A stretch of 64,000 nucleotides of DNA from Nissolia schottii (taxonomy: Eukaryota > Streptophyta > Magnoliopsida > Fabales > Fabaceae), in the NCBI GenBank assembly GCA_003254905.1, contig QANU01014181.1:242683-306682 (forward strand), in the 5' to 3' direction. Positions 22,778 to 34,984 of the stretch are shown piece by piece. The translations under genes were made by a program, and so were the position numbers. The notes under the pieces are model-generated. The model made no database searches. It saw nothing but the letters and a program-made list of their open reading frames with translations, and was not told the origin of the DNA. Position 1 is the stretch's first letter, and each line of letters starts with the position of its first letter.

Positions 22778-23567
22778 CAACAATTCAAAAAAACTGGCTA
22801 AACTAATTTAAATTGCTTTGAACAAAACAATTTATTTACAAATTAGTTTTCTTTTATATTATTTAAGATAACTAGTTTTGTTTTGTATCATGAAAACTTG
22901 ATTTTGGAAATTCCCAAAATCCACCTTAAATTGTATAAAAGTTAAAGGCTAACCATAAACCATTTAAATGGGTAATAATAAACAAGACCACTTAAGTGAC
23001 CCACTAAATAACTAAATATACACTGTCTAATTATAATAGACAATAATCATGTCCATCATTACTTGTTCTTTATGGAAAGTAGGTATAGATGTATAGAACC
23101 CTGAAGACTTAATTATGTTTTTAATTTTTTTTTTAAATTGAGATTTGGTTTAAGCTTATTTTTCTTTCTTTCCAAACATATAATATCTAATTCTAATTAT
23201 ATTCATTAGTGAGGTTTTATAATTTTATTCATTATTGTCGATAAAATTTTGTTATTGTTGATGTAATGTCCACTTAACTATGCTAGTAATTAATAGAGTT
23301 TTGCTAAGGATAAATATTAAAATTATGTAATTTTTTATATATTTAAATCATTTATTTAAAAGCCTAAACTAAAAATAAAAAAATGACAAAGACCCAAAAA
23401 ATATTTAAACTCAATAGAAATTAGTCAATCAAGTATTTCATTTTCCTTGTTTTGATTCATATAGACACCTTGCCCCATGTTACAACTCACAGTGTCTTGG
23501 ACAAGGAAACTATAAATATTTATTAAAAAAAATTTAATGTGCTTGTCATCATTTTTTTATCATGAGA
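22778..23567 (-). repeat. Right arm of inner inverted repeat
   Basis: Inverted partner of 18826-19622, ending ATTTTTTTATCATGAGA. Differences are scattered substitutions and 1-8 bp indels. Blocks such as CCTTGTCCAA and GACCCAAA remain aligned along the whole length. Confidence 0.88.
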
Positions 23568-23695
23568 AAAAAACCAGTCAAATAATTTTATTTACAAAAA
23601 TGACCTTTTAAAAAAAATTCGTTTGCGAGTGACGTTATGCACAAGAAATAACAAAAATTGAATCCGTTAGTACTCTTTCACATTCATTCATAAAA

Positions 23696-24819
23696 GGGCT
23701 AATTATGTTTTTAGTCCTTGTAAAATTTGAAAGTTTTGTTTTAGTCCCTGCATTAAATTTTTAGTCCCTGCAAAATTATAAAATTAGGTTTTAGTCCCTG
23801 NNNNNNNNNNNNNNNNNNNNNNNNNNNNNNNNNNNNNNNNNNNNNNNNNNNNNNNNNNNNNNNNNNNNNNNNNNNNNNNNNNNNNNNNNNNNNNNNNNNN
23901 NNNNNNNNNNNNNNNNNNNNNNNNNNNNNNNNNNNNNNNNNNNNNNNNNNNNNNNNNNNNNNNNNNNNNNNNNNNNNNNNNNNNNNNNNNNNNNNNNNNN
24001 NNNNNNNNNNNNNNNNNNNNNNNNNNNNNNNNNNNNNNNNNNNNNNNNNNNNNNNNNNNNNNNNNNNNNNNNNNNNNNNNNNNNNNNNNNNNNNNNNNNN
24101 NNNNNNNNNNNNNNNNNNNNNNNNNNNNNNNNNNNNNNNNNNNNNNNNNNNNNNNNNNNNNNNNNNNNNNNNNNNNNNNNNNNNNNNNNNNNNNNNNNNN
24201 NNNNNNNNNNNNNNNNNNNNNNNNNNNNNNNNNNNNNNNNNNNNNNNNNNNNNNNNNNNNNNNNNNNNNNNNNNNNNNNNNNNNNNNNNNNNNNNNNNNN
24301 NNNNNNNNNNNNNNNNNNNNNNNNNNNNNNNNNNNNNNNNNNNNNNNNNNNNNNNNNNNNNNNNNNNNNNNNNNNNNNNNNNNNNNNNNNNNNNNNNNNN
24401 NNNNNNNNNNNNNNNNNNNNNNNNNNNNNNNNNNNNNNNNNNNNNNNNNNNNNNNNNNNNNNNNNNNNNNGGGTGAGAGGGATGGGTGGGGGTGGGTGAG
24501 GGTTCGGAGACACAGGGGATGGGTGGGGCTGGGGCTGGGTAAAAGAGTTTCTCTCTTTTTTTTCTTTTTTTCTTTTTAAATGGGTCGGGTCAGAATTGAG
24601 TTTGAGTCATGGGTCTGGGTTAGGTTTTAGGTTATGCCACGTGGCATCCCGCGTGGCGTGCCGCGTCAGCGCCGCATCAGTGTCACGTCAGCCCAGTCAA
24701 CCCTCACCCCACCCCATGGACTAAAACCTAATTTTACAATTTTGCAGGGATTAAAAATTTTATACAGGGACTAAAACTAAACTTTCAGATTTTATAGAGA
24801 CCAAAAACATAATTAACCC
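23696..24819. mobile_element. Mutator-type element with ~100-bp terminal inverted repeats and imperfect 9-bp target duplication
   Basis: The left end GGGCTAATTATGTTTTTAGT and the inverted right end GGGTTAATTATGTTTTTGGT open arms of about 100 bp. These include two or three 'GTTTTAGTCCCTG' blocks (23740-23800 and 24715-24790, inverted). The flanks are TTCATAAAA on the left and TTCATAATC on the right, a 9-bp duplication with 7 matches, as expected for Mutator superfamily insertions. The visible internal part at 24600-24710 has repeated ACGTGGCA / GCGTGGC / CACGTCAG blocks. The middle is an assembly gap, so coding capacity is unknown. Confidence 0.8.
23801..24470. other. Assembly gap (670 N)
   Basis: A run of 670 unresolved bases inside the Mutator-type element. 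The open frame reported across it is an artefact. Confidence 1.
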
Positions 24820-25280
24820 TTCATAATCTCACTTTAATTTCTAAAAAATGAGATTCATCCTCAAAGATTTTATTTTTAGTTTTGTGTGCGTTGTATTCAT
24901 TATGGGAACATGCCGAAATGGTTTTTCAGTGTCACGCGCTGTTCTATGAGTTTGGTGCCACGCGCTGTTTGAATTGGGAATTTAGTAAATTCACTGACAT
25001 GAAAAAGCATTTGTTTGGTCGGGTGGTGGACTTTGGGAGGAAATGAGGAGTAATGTAATGAGGGATTTCATTCCTTCAAATTAAATTCGGAGTGAAAAGG
25101 GCCCCTCAGTTGAAACAAGTGTGTGGGTTGGTTCACTTTAATAGTTCACTTACGTATCATGAAATCATGATCTTAATTTGAATTTTGTTTAGGTTTACAT
25201 ATTGGTGAGTTATTTATGAGCATAAATTTAATTTTAATATGTTGTTAATGTGAATGAGTTTTATGTTATTTAAAGAAAAT
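24820..25280. other. Non-coding DNA between Mutator element and LINE tail
   Basis: Contains a direct repeat of CACGCGCTGTT at about 24933 and 24960. No gene is recognised. This stretch has no partner in the left half of the palindrome. Confidence 0.5.
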
Positions 25281-25284
25281 TGAA

Positions 25285-25588
25285 TGAGTGTCGGAGATTT
25301 AACTTGATGTGCTACTTCGTGAGATTCAGGCTATTGTTGATTGGGGCTGGAAAGCGTATGTGGCACATGTGCTTCGCTCGGCTAATATTTGTGTGAATAT
25401 GTTGATTAGGATGGCACTAAGATTCATTCTCCTCCTGATTGTGTCTGTTTGTTGATAATGATGTAATAGGAGCATGTTAATTTGTCTTAGTTGTTGTTGT
25501 TATTTTTTTTATGTAATAATAATTGGGAATAAAATTTGTGCATCTGAAAAATAAATACAACATTAAAGCCTTACAAAAAAAAAAAAAG
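25285..25588 (+). mobile_element. LINE 3' end (RNase H tail and poly-A)
   Basis: A frame near 25320-25440 reads EIQAIVDWGWKAYVAHVLRS, then ANICVNMLIRMA. This resembles the end of a LINE RNase H domain (LR-AN-CA--LA--G). A 3' UTR and an A-run at about 25574-25587 follow. It is strongly 5'-truncated. Confidence 0.6.
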
Positions 25589-25631
25589 CCCCACTAACCT
25601 CACCTAACTAGTGGGAAATTGAGTGAACGTT

Positions 25632-26038
25632 GGTTTTTTTATATTTCTATGGTTGTAGTATAATTTGTACACTAAAATATGGGTTGAAACACAAATTTAC
25701 AATTGTATGGGCCTGAGTCTGAAATCGTCACACCCAGTGGCGAATTCAGACATTTTAAAAAAAAATCTAAATTTGTCACACCCTATAGCGAATTCAGACA
25801 TTTTTTAAAAAAGAAAATAAAAAAGTCTGAATTTGCCACATGACATGTGGCAAATTCAGACTTTTAATAAAAAAAAGGGCTGAATTAGCCACACCATGTG
25901 ACGAATTCAAACCTTTTAAAAAAAAAGTCTAAGGGTCTGAATTCGCCATAACCTGTGAGATATAAATGTAAATTTTTTACATGGATCATATTATGAGATA
26001 TAAATCTTTTGGGTACCATGTATATGTAATAAATCCTT
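25632..26038. mobile_element. MITE-like element carrying five ~55-bp-spaced palindromes (array A)
   Basis: Palindromic units start near 25717, 25767, 25825, 25879 and 25936. Each has the form CTGAATTCGCCACA-N-TGTGGCGAATTCAG or a decayed version. The third (25825-25861) is a perfect 37-nt palindrome with 18-bp arms. Candidate ends are GGTTTTTTTATATTTCTATGG at about 25632 and, inverted, GGATTTATTACATATACATGG ending at about 26038. These ends match each other moderately and resemble the ends of the 39551-39910 element. No clear target duplication was found. Confidence 0.6.
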
Positions 26039-26691
26039 AAAAGGTTCCCGTGCTAAATGCTAAGAATTAGATTTTAATTGCTTACTTTCAAATAGTAAAA
26101 GTGTCAAACGTATCAAAATTTTATTGCCTAATGCCTAATAAAAGAATGGATATAAAATTGATTAAATAAACAAAATACACAAGAAGATGAAAGCCTTTAG
26201 TATGTGAAACATGGGCTTTTATGGTAGACTACCAACAAAAAATACAACCTTTTTTTTTTTAATGCAATTCACAATTTAATTTCATGAATCCTTCCGTTTT
26301 TGTCGTGACGTGTGTGGGGCTAAATGGGCTGGTAGAAAAACTGGGCCCCCACACTTTAAATTTTATGAAAATAGCACAGAAGTAACCAAGCCTGGGCACA
26401 ATATTTTTGCAGGAAATTACTCATCCATCAAAATTAATTAAACGACCCAAAAAAAAAGTCCATCAAAATTAACTTCAAATATGCAGCATCGCTGTCCCAG
26501 CAGCAAAATTATTAACTGATCTAGTAATAAAGCCTGCAATAGAATAATTTAGGTAGAAGTATAGTTTTGTTGGGTTGGGTCAGCTTGATTGATTTCTAGA
26601 AACAACAAGAACATCCATATTTATGGTAAGGGGAGTTACGTTAAATTGTTGGGTTGGGTCAGCAAATAAATAGTTAATATTTTTTGGGGGC
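26039..26691. other. Intergenic DNA, no gene recognised
   Basis: AT-rich with two copies of GTTGGGTTGGGTCAGC (about 26572 and 26649). No coding potential was recognised. Confidence 0.5.
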
Positions 26692-28322
26692 CATTTATGA
26701 CTATATAAATAAAATGGAGTTAATTATCTATATGGGGCTAGCCCCACAGGAACCGCTTTGCATACCATGGAACTTTTCCAAATTTTCATGTACCGAAGTC
26801 TTAAAATGTACTTTTCCAGTAAGTTAAAAACATTGAGGGGCCTAACATTGTGTTTGATAAATTGGGTCCAATATTCCTCAGGTACACGCACACGTACGTA
26901 TAAGGGTGTACATCAAGTGAGCCAACCCGCTCAACTTGTGAAACTCGTTCGACTTGAAATTGGTTCACTGGGCTCGACTCGAAATAGATCAAGACTTAAG
27001 TTGGAACTCGTTCAACTCAGTATTTTGTTGGTTTGGTGGTGGTTTACTAAATTTTGAAATTGAATCACTCGACTATTCGACGAAGGCCTTTTTTTAACCT
27101 AATGTTATCCAACTTAGTCTAATGTTCCCCTCCCTGAGAAAAATAAAAGAAATTCTACCCAAATCAGTTAAAGCCTCCCACCAATTAAAACAAAAAAAAC
27201 AAAACAAAACTCTCAAACACAAAAAAAAAAAAAAATTAATGAAAAAAATCCAAAAACTTCAAAATAATAGCAAAAAATTTTATAAAAAGAATACAAGGAT
27301 CATTTGTCGACCCACTCGACTCATCTGACAACCCAATGAATCGACTCAAGGTGCATCGCTTCATTCAAAATTACACGACTTGACTCTTCGTTGAGTTCAT
27401 CGGATGAGTGAGTTCATTCAAAAAATATGACTAAAATCAGTTGATCTAGATCACCAAGCACCCATTTTGCTTTCAAAACAAACCATTTATTAAATACACT
27501 TGGGAGTAATGATCCAAAAACACCCCCTTGGAGGAGGAAAAAGGAATAAAATTTTATTGTGTAAAATTCAATAATAAAATCACTTAATTTTCATTAAATA
27601 ACATAATTGAATATAAATACTCAAAGGGAATGTAGTTATATTAAACATATTTTATCTTTAACTACTCTACCTTTGTATGCGTACCTTTTGCAGTTGTTCC
27701 ATAAAATGGATGAACTTTTATAAAAGTCACTTTAGAAAGTTACTATTTTTTTATTAAAAAAAACAAACTAATGAACAAGAAACTTATAAAAGTTTATGGT
27801 TCAAAAGATTGCGGATCTAGCATTACTTTTTCGTTTATTAACGATTAAGTGCTTTATTAACCCTTGATTTCTTGAGCAAAACATTGACAATGGTTAGCCT
27901 TGTATTCGGTGTTATGCACAGTTATTAAACTGAATTGACATTTAATTTTTGTTTACTTGCACATGACCTCAAAAGAAAAATTAAGAAAAGTAAGAATACA
28001 AAAGAATAACAACTCAACTAAAACATAAAAGAAAAAAGAAAACTAGTAAGAAGCATGAAAAGAGAGACACTATAAAAAAGAAGTAAGGTATTTTTGTTAA
28101 CTATTATTATTGGCAGGGGCAGTCCAGTAATTCTTCACAGCAAATAAAATTTTCTCCCTTTCAAGAGGCCCATCTTCATGGTCAACAATTTGACTGTCCC
28201 AGTCCAAGCCATTGACTATACTCTTCACTTTTACCAATATATCAACATCATCTCTGATTATCACACTTCCTTCAGGTCTAAGAATCCTATCCATTTCTAG
28301 CAGAATGGCTTCCAATTCACAT
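26692..28322 (-). repeat. Right arm of outer inverted repeat (includes PMT exon 6)
   Basis: Inverted partner of 16618-18259. This is the arm attached to the intact gene, so it is the likely source. It ends precisely at the 5' border of exon 6. Confidence 0.88.
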
Positions 28323-31300
28323 CTTCAACATAGAAGTTGGCTAATCAGAATTTACGGGACTTGAATTTCTTAAACAACTACTTAGATTTCAAACAATGAC
28401 ATGCATTTCTATGACCATTAGCAAGAAAAGACTACTTACACTTTCAAGATATCGGATAAAGTATAAAATTTAATACCTCGCGATTATCATATAAGAATTT
28501 GATATTGACAGAAGTGTTCTACACCTTCATCTAATCATGTAATGTTATGACAAGAAAAATAATTTCTCTTTTAAGTAATGAGTATGAGAGTCAATTACTG
28601 TTGTTGATGTGACAGTGATAGCATATAAAAGAATGATAATGTAAAATTCTTTTATACTGATAGTGTGTAATGTAACTTTTTTAATGTTGAAAACTAAAAA
28701 AGGCAAAGCAAAATAAATATACAAACCTGTCATTGTAAAGGCTGAAAACTGAATCAGCATGAATTAAGTCATAAGTTCTAGGATAAGTAGACATTGCTTC
28801 ACACCTGCAAGAGAATTGAAATTCAACAGCATTCTTAGAAAAAATGAAAAAGAGAATTCACGAACTTCACCGAACAAAAAAGAACCAAGAGAAATATTGA
28901 GCTAACCAATTATGGTACATTCCAATCAATCCCCGTTCATAAATTGCTCCAAGTGTGTTAACCTTAGCTTGAACAGGAACCACATTCATGACCCAAACAG
29001 GGTACTCAATCAAAGAAGCTGCAAATCCACCCAAGTAAGCATTCATGTCCAAAAGGTTGCGGTATCTCCCAGCTTTTCCTAGCTGATTGTTAACTTTCTT
29101 GTAGTATGATACCCTTTTCTTCCACAAGACATTATCCTTTGAGAATGTTTCAGGGGTAACCCCTTTTATTGTCCCCTTATAAATCCTTGGTGGGATGGAT
29201 TTTAGTCTCAGTGGCCAATTCTCCAATGCCCCTCCTGCAGTTTCATCTTTGGTAGACACCTCAGGCAAGGGACACAAACATGTTTTCAAATCCGTGTACC
29301 TGAAAAGGAGCCAAAACAAAACATAAGCGAGAGTCGCGCTACGCTGCCAAAAAAAAATTGCTAGAATTTTGACAAAAAAGTAAGGGTGAATGTTGGATGC
29401 AACTTTATCGAACGTCCTACTTATCAATCAATGAAAGTTAACCTAATATGTCGTGATTCTAGCAAGTAACCCTAGGTGTGATAGGCAATATTGATAAGGT
29501 GAGGCCACAATGTTCTGTCACTATGTAGCCTTTGATTCATGTTATAGACATTTGATAAGATTCTTGTTGATTGTCGACTGTGTAACACAGCTCTCCTGAT
29601 CAGGACTTAGGAATGACTATCTAAAGGATTTTCAATAAAGCACAACATACGCAGAGTTATTCTAGCAAATAAATTTTGGATAAAAACTCAGGTTTTTCAA
29701 TTTGTTTCCTGTTTTTATGATTTGGTGATAGAAACAGTAAAAACAGAACATCTGATTTTCTGTTTTCATTTACATTTTTTGTTATTTCCTTTGTAAAATC
29801 TAAAAAAATAAAAAACAGAAACGCAAACCATACAGACTTAATATTTTCCATAAAATACATGCAAAACATTTAACAAAAACACAAGGAGATTAGGGGAAAT
29901 GAAGCACTAACCAGGCCTTGTCAGGGCTATCCTGTGCCTGGCAGAAGGGCCTGTTTGGGGTGAGCTTCCGGTTGGATTTGCATTCTAAATGGTTTTTGGC
30001 TTTCTGCCAAATAGCAATATCACCCTTCTCCACAAGCTTCTTCCAGCATAGGCTCTTTGCTACCTTCTCAATCTTGGTCTGCTCTTCATTCAAATCCTCC
30101 TTTGTTCTTTCCCAACCTTTCCAATGCTTCTTCCAGTTTATTGGTGGCCCTGATAGGATCCAATACCCTCCAGGGCGCAGGATTCTATCAACTTCATTTA
30201 GATAGAGACCATCTAGTCCAACAAGTGAAAAAAATAAAAATAAAAATCAATACAACTTACACATGTCATCAATGCTAAATCATTTGATAAGAAGCTTCCA
30301 TATTTTTCTATTAGTAAACCTTTAAATTAGTTCTTGCCAAAAATATCATCACAAAATTTGTCTATGAGAAACAAAGACAATCCGCATAATCCATAATAAT
30401 TGAAAATGTGAGTCAAATTAGTCGTTTGTTAGACAAATTAGTCCTCAAAAAGAAATTGACTTGACTCACATTTTAAATTTCTAGGGACTATGATGGGAAG
30501 TTCTTACCTCTCAAGGTCAAATTTGTCTAATGATGTTATCAGTAGGGGCAATTTGGGGTTTGAATCTTATTCTTTTATTTTCTTGAGAAAAGTCTACACA
30601 AAATGTACTTGAATTTCAGTTAAGAAGTCTCAAAATTAGCTACGGAGACTCTAAGCTAAAAATTTTCACTTATGAATTCACCAAAATTGATTCTGGATAT
30701 GTCACCCTCGATTTCCAAACAGACACACAAAAGTTCAAGAATATACATATATACCATATTCAGCCCAAGGAATGAGGCAGCGAGAGCAGTGTGCCATGTC
30801 AAAAGCTCTGGAAGGGAATGGGAGCCTCTTAGAGGCTAGGACTCCAATCATGGCAGGTACTCCTCTTTCAAGTGCAAACTGAACTTGTGCTTCGTGTGTG
30901 TCCCTTGGTGCTATCGACATTGCTATGATGTCACGGGATAGAAGATAGGCTCCCCAGCTAGCAACCTTCACGATCATAGTTTTAGAAAATTTTAAACAGC
31001 ACGTCAAAAAATTTAACCTAATTCCGTCTAGATGTTACAGTAAATGTTCTAGAAAAATAACAACGATATATGTTTGGCAAGATTGTGAATCACTACAACT
31101 GTTTTGTCTATTGGATGCATCGAATCTATTACAGAATCTTTATATGATGTGATCAAGACATTGCTATGTTTAATGGAATATATAAATGTTTTCATACGAA
31201 ATAGTTTATCTAAAAATGTTGTATGTAATATGTAATTAATCTGAAACTCTCTGAAGAAATTTAAGCGGGGTTAGTGACTAATTAGGCAAATGCGTCGTTA

Positions 31301-32748
31301 GTGGAAGAAACATAGAATCTAGTAATTAAAATAATCAACATGTTGGATTTAGTCAAAAGTAGGACAATTGATAATGTTCAAAGTCCGTAGTATGCTGATT
31401 AATGAACATATCTCAGTTTTGGAATCCTATGGCTTAGTAGTAATAATGGTATCCGAGCCCATCCAGGGGAACAACATAACCTGGCCCGGTTCATTCCAAG
31501 CGTACATTCACCGCGTGAGATCTATCTTCTTTTTGTTTTTTCTTTTTAAATTTGAGAAGAAAAAATGGACGAAATTTTTAGATAAAATTTTGAGACCTTT
31601 TTTAAAAAGAATAATGGAAGGAGGATTAGTCGTTGGCGGTTACCAACACTTTCTGACAATAAATAAAAAAATAATCCATCACTATGGTCGTGGAGTGCAC
31701 ATTTCTAGGCATCCCTCCCCAAATATAATATCATTATTATTTTTCGGTCAAAACAAATACACTATCATTAATTTTCTTGTGTGCTTCCATGTTCCTTGCC
31801 CCATGAATGGCCAAAATTAAGCAAAAGTAGCATAGATTTAAAAATAAAATAAAAAAATTCATCTCCACAGAATTGCGGAATATTTGGCTTTTCATATGGC
31901 ACTAGGAAAGATTAACTTTTGTGCCAAATTTTGTTTTTTTCATTTTTATCAGATATATTAAGTATTTTTTAATACAGAAAATCCATGTGGGCGTGAATCA
32001 TTGCTCATTATGCAAGGCCAAGGGACCAGAACCGGTTACACTTGTTTTGGATCCATTATTTAAAATTAAAACTGACGAGTCATAGATATGATAGAAAAGG
32101 AACAAAATTAGACGCCCCCATGAGAGGAGAGAAATATCAGAAAGCCTGCCCCAGATGAGCACATAAAATAAAAGCTCTTCTCAATCCCAATTTTGGAATC
32201 TAGTCATCTACCACGACATTCCATATTATCTCAATTTTATTTTATTTTTCAAACATTATTCCTTTCCTACTTAATACAGTTAAGTCCACCTATGCATTTA
32301 CTAAGGCCACGAACTCAAGACCAATTTTTTTGGATCCAAAGTTCCAATACTGGTCAGAATGGACACGGGCACTCCATGTTTAATAATAGCAAGGACCATT
32401 TTCTTCTCTTGAAACCCCTTTAATAATCCGAAAGGAAAATGCTATTTCTACGAAAATGATTAACTACTATGAAGCAACTAGCTAGTAGTAGCAGGTAAGA
32501 TAATAAGAGTAGCCAAATTAGTTTATTGTCAAAATTAAATAAGATTTAAAAAAGGTCGGTGGATAAATAAAAGAGTAAAAATCATTTATTTTTTAATGAT
32601 TAAAAATTATGACCCATCATCTTGATAAAAATTCTAAAATTCTGACAAAAATATTTGGACAACATAACATTTTTCAATTAATATATAAATATGAACGCTT
32701 TGTAATTCCAATCTCATTTCGTATTTTGACTGTCATATGACTCATATC

Positions 32749-32793
<45 letters not shown>

Positions 32794-34283
32794 TATTTTA
32801 CGTCCATCTCGTATAAATTTATGAGTTCTCTAAAATTTAAAAATAAAAAGTTTAATTTCTCAAATACGGTCACATCGATAAAAATAGTCAAATCATATAC
32901 ACGGATAATGTATAATAAGTAATCTAAAACAATAGTATCTCTTAAATGACATATTTTATTCAAAATTTAGTGTAAAATTAATTGTCGTTTGATAAAATTA
33001 AAAAATATTAATTATTACACTTTTTAATTATATCATTATTTAATATGAATTTTTTATTATTTATATTAATTATATTATTATTTTTCATAACATCATTAAA
33101 TATAAATACTTGATTTTTTAAAAATATATGTAAATTAATTATTTTTTTTAATTCATGTGAATTAGTATAAAAAAAAATGTATAAAAGTTATCGGGAGGAG
33201 TAGTATATGCAATTTGTTTCCCTCGATAAGATCTAATTAAAAGCAGCAGAAATGGAGGAGTCACTAGCAGTAAGTAAGTTGTGGCCGAAATTGATGATAT
33301 CAGAATTGTTATTCTTATCCTATAAGTAAAAAAAAGAACCGGAGAGGTGAAAAAAAAACGACAAGACGAAGAAAGCAGACACACAAACAAACAAAACATC
33401 TTTTCTTCCTTACTTTTCTCTTCAAAATATTTCTTTTTAATATCATTAAAAAAAATTGAAATAGTACATTAAAAAAAGAAATTCATTTTATAAAAAAATT
33501 AAATGGGAGAACAGAAAAATGAAAGGAACGTACCCCACAGCCAGTATCGACGGCGGTCCGGACCGACCCATCCTTGAGGTCAATGAGCTTCCCGATGTCG
33601 TCGATGTACTTACCGGCGCCGTCGGGGAACATGGTGCCGCCGCCGGGGAACCTGAACTTGTCGCCGTCGTAGCGGATCCAGTTCTGCACGGCCTTCTCCA
33701 CCGTGAGCTCGCGGTGGGGCACGTTGGCGTACCACGCCACGTCCCTGCTCTTGGGCCACGGGAACGGGGTCCGGTAACCGTGAGGCGCTGGCACGCGGCA
33801 CTTGAGGAGCTCCTCCTTCTTTTCCGGACAGTGCCTCTCCCTGTAAATCATCCTCACGCGCGGGTAGCGCAAGGAGCGCGCGTGGTCCTCGCAGGGCGTA
33901 TACTCGCTGAGCTTGTAACTGCAAGGTGGGTAGCGGTTAGAATCTGAGAGGGGGGAGGTTGTTGTGGTTGTTACGGGGAAAGTGGCGTTGTGGTGTGAGA
34001 TGAAGTCAAGGTGTTTGATGGTTGGGTTGGGTGTGTGGGTTGGGATTTGGTTGCATGTGGCGAGGGTGTTGGTGGAGGTGAGGGATTTGGATGTGGTGGT
34101 GGTGGTGGTGGTGGTGGTTGGGGATTGGTGGTAGGAGCCGAGGAGGTAGGAGATGATACAGAGGATGGCCACGACGGAGTACAGGTTGGTTTTCTTGCAG
34201 TTGAAGATGGAGGTGGCGGCGGTGTGTTTCGACGGCTTTGAGGTTGGGTGGTAGGGTGGTGGTGTGGTGTCGCCGCCGGCCAT
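28097..34283 (-). CDS. PMT/QUA2-type S-adenosylmethionine-dependent methyltransferase (probable Golgi pectin methyltransferase)
   Basis: Six exons on the minus strand: 33534-34283, 30755-30965, 29912-30212, 28907-29299, 28727-28804 and 28097-28322. Phases close exactly (1959 nt, 652 aa). A short cytosolic head is followed by one signal-anchor segment (residues about 35-52, [18 protein letters not shown]) and a Thr/Pro-rich stem. The catalytic domain follows: [23 protein letters not shown], [13 protein letters not shown], the SAM motif [75 protein letters not shown] and [20 protein letters not shown]. The family (PMT14-18 branch by feel) methylates homogalacturonan or related wall polymers in the Golgi. 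Intron 1 is about 2.6 kb. No lesions were seen, so it is probably functional. Exon 6 has an inverted copy at 16618. Confidence 0.95.
30966..33533 (-). other. Large intron 1 of the methyltransferase gene
   Basis: It contains a (TA)n microsatellite (32752-32787) and AT-rich DNA. Frames such as 31368-31820 and 32193-32423 show no recognised domain. A TGGTATCCGAGCCC at about 31448 resembles a Copia primer site but has no LTR beside it. Confidence 0.6.
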
Positions 34284-34336
34284 GGTGGTGGTGAGGGAGA
34301 TGTGTGTGTCAAGTGTGATGGGAGTTGTGTTGTGTG

Positions 34337-34350
34337 CGTTATATATATTG
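34337..34350 (-). promoter_or_regulatory. TATA box of the methyltransferase gene
   Basis: On the minus strand AATATATATAACGC lies about 55-65 bp upstream of the ATG at 34283. This would place the transcription start near 34310 with a short leader. Confidence 0.55.
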
Positions 34351-34984
34351 GGTGGGAGTAGAACTCATGTGAAGGAAACGGGGAGTGTAATTTTTTAGGG
34401 ATTTGTTTTCTAACTTCAGAAATGCCCTCCTGTTCAAAATTAAGAGAATTACTTTTTTAAAATCTTTGTTTTACCCTTATTAAATAGAGAAAGAAAATTT
34501 AATAAATAGAATTTGAAAAAGACAAAAAGGATAAATTTATTGAGTTAATGTAAATCTTTTTTATATATGTGTATAATATTAATGATTTATTAATGAGTGT
34601 AAAAAACCATAAACAAAATTATTATTTGTAGAGCAAGAGAGTACATGAAATTACACTCAAATTCATATTTTATTGAAAATTTATTTAATAAAAGATGAAA
34701 CATAAATTAATACGTTATCCCATAAAATAATTACATATAATAAAACAAAAACCCAGTAATCAATTACCAATAAATGATAATAATGTAATATTTTTTCATT
34801 GTACATAATAATAATCAAACTCTTTTGTAACATGAAAACTTAAATAAGCTAGTACTATTTATTACTTTCTCCATTCTATTTTAATTATTTATTTTCTATT
34901 TTTCAAAATTTTGAAATATCTATTAATTTATAATAACTATTTTTTTATTAATACCTCTAATTGTGACAAAACATTTACTAATCT
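34351..34984. other. AT-rich intergenic DNA
   Basis: Promoter flank of the methyltransferase gene on the right, then featureless AT-rich DNA. The distal end of the MuDR element may lie here, but no terminal repeat was recognised. Confidence 0.4.

Noticed and set aside
23791-24513. 240-codon frame across the gap
   Set aside because: Consists almost entirely of unknown bases; an artefact of the N run.
25717-25957. The ~55-bp spaced palindromes as a CRISPR array
   Set aside because: Units are few, diverged, symmetric and in a plant nuclear context; spacers are A/T-rich and similar. A transposon subterminal array fits better.
31440-31470. TGGTATCCGAGCCC in methyltransferase intron 1 as a Copia primer site
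   Set aside because: One mismatch to the consensus, but there is no LTR end before it and no gag after it.
33519-33947. 142-codon plus-strand frame over methyltransferase exon 1
   Set aside because: GC-rich codon shadow of the real minus-strand exon, which has a clear SAM-binding motif and exact splice phases.
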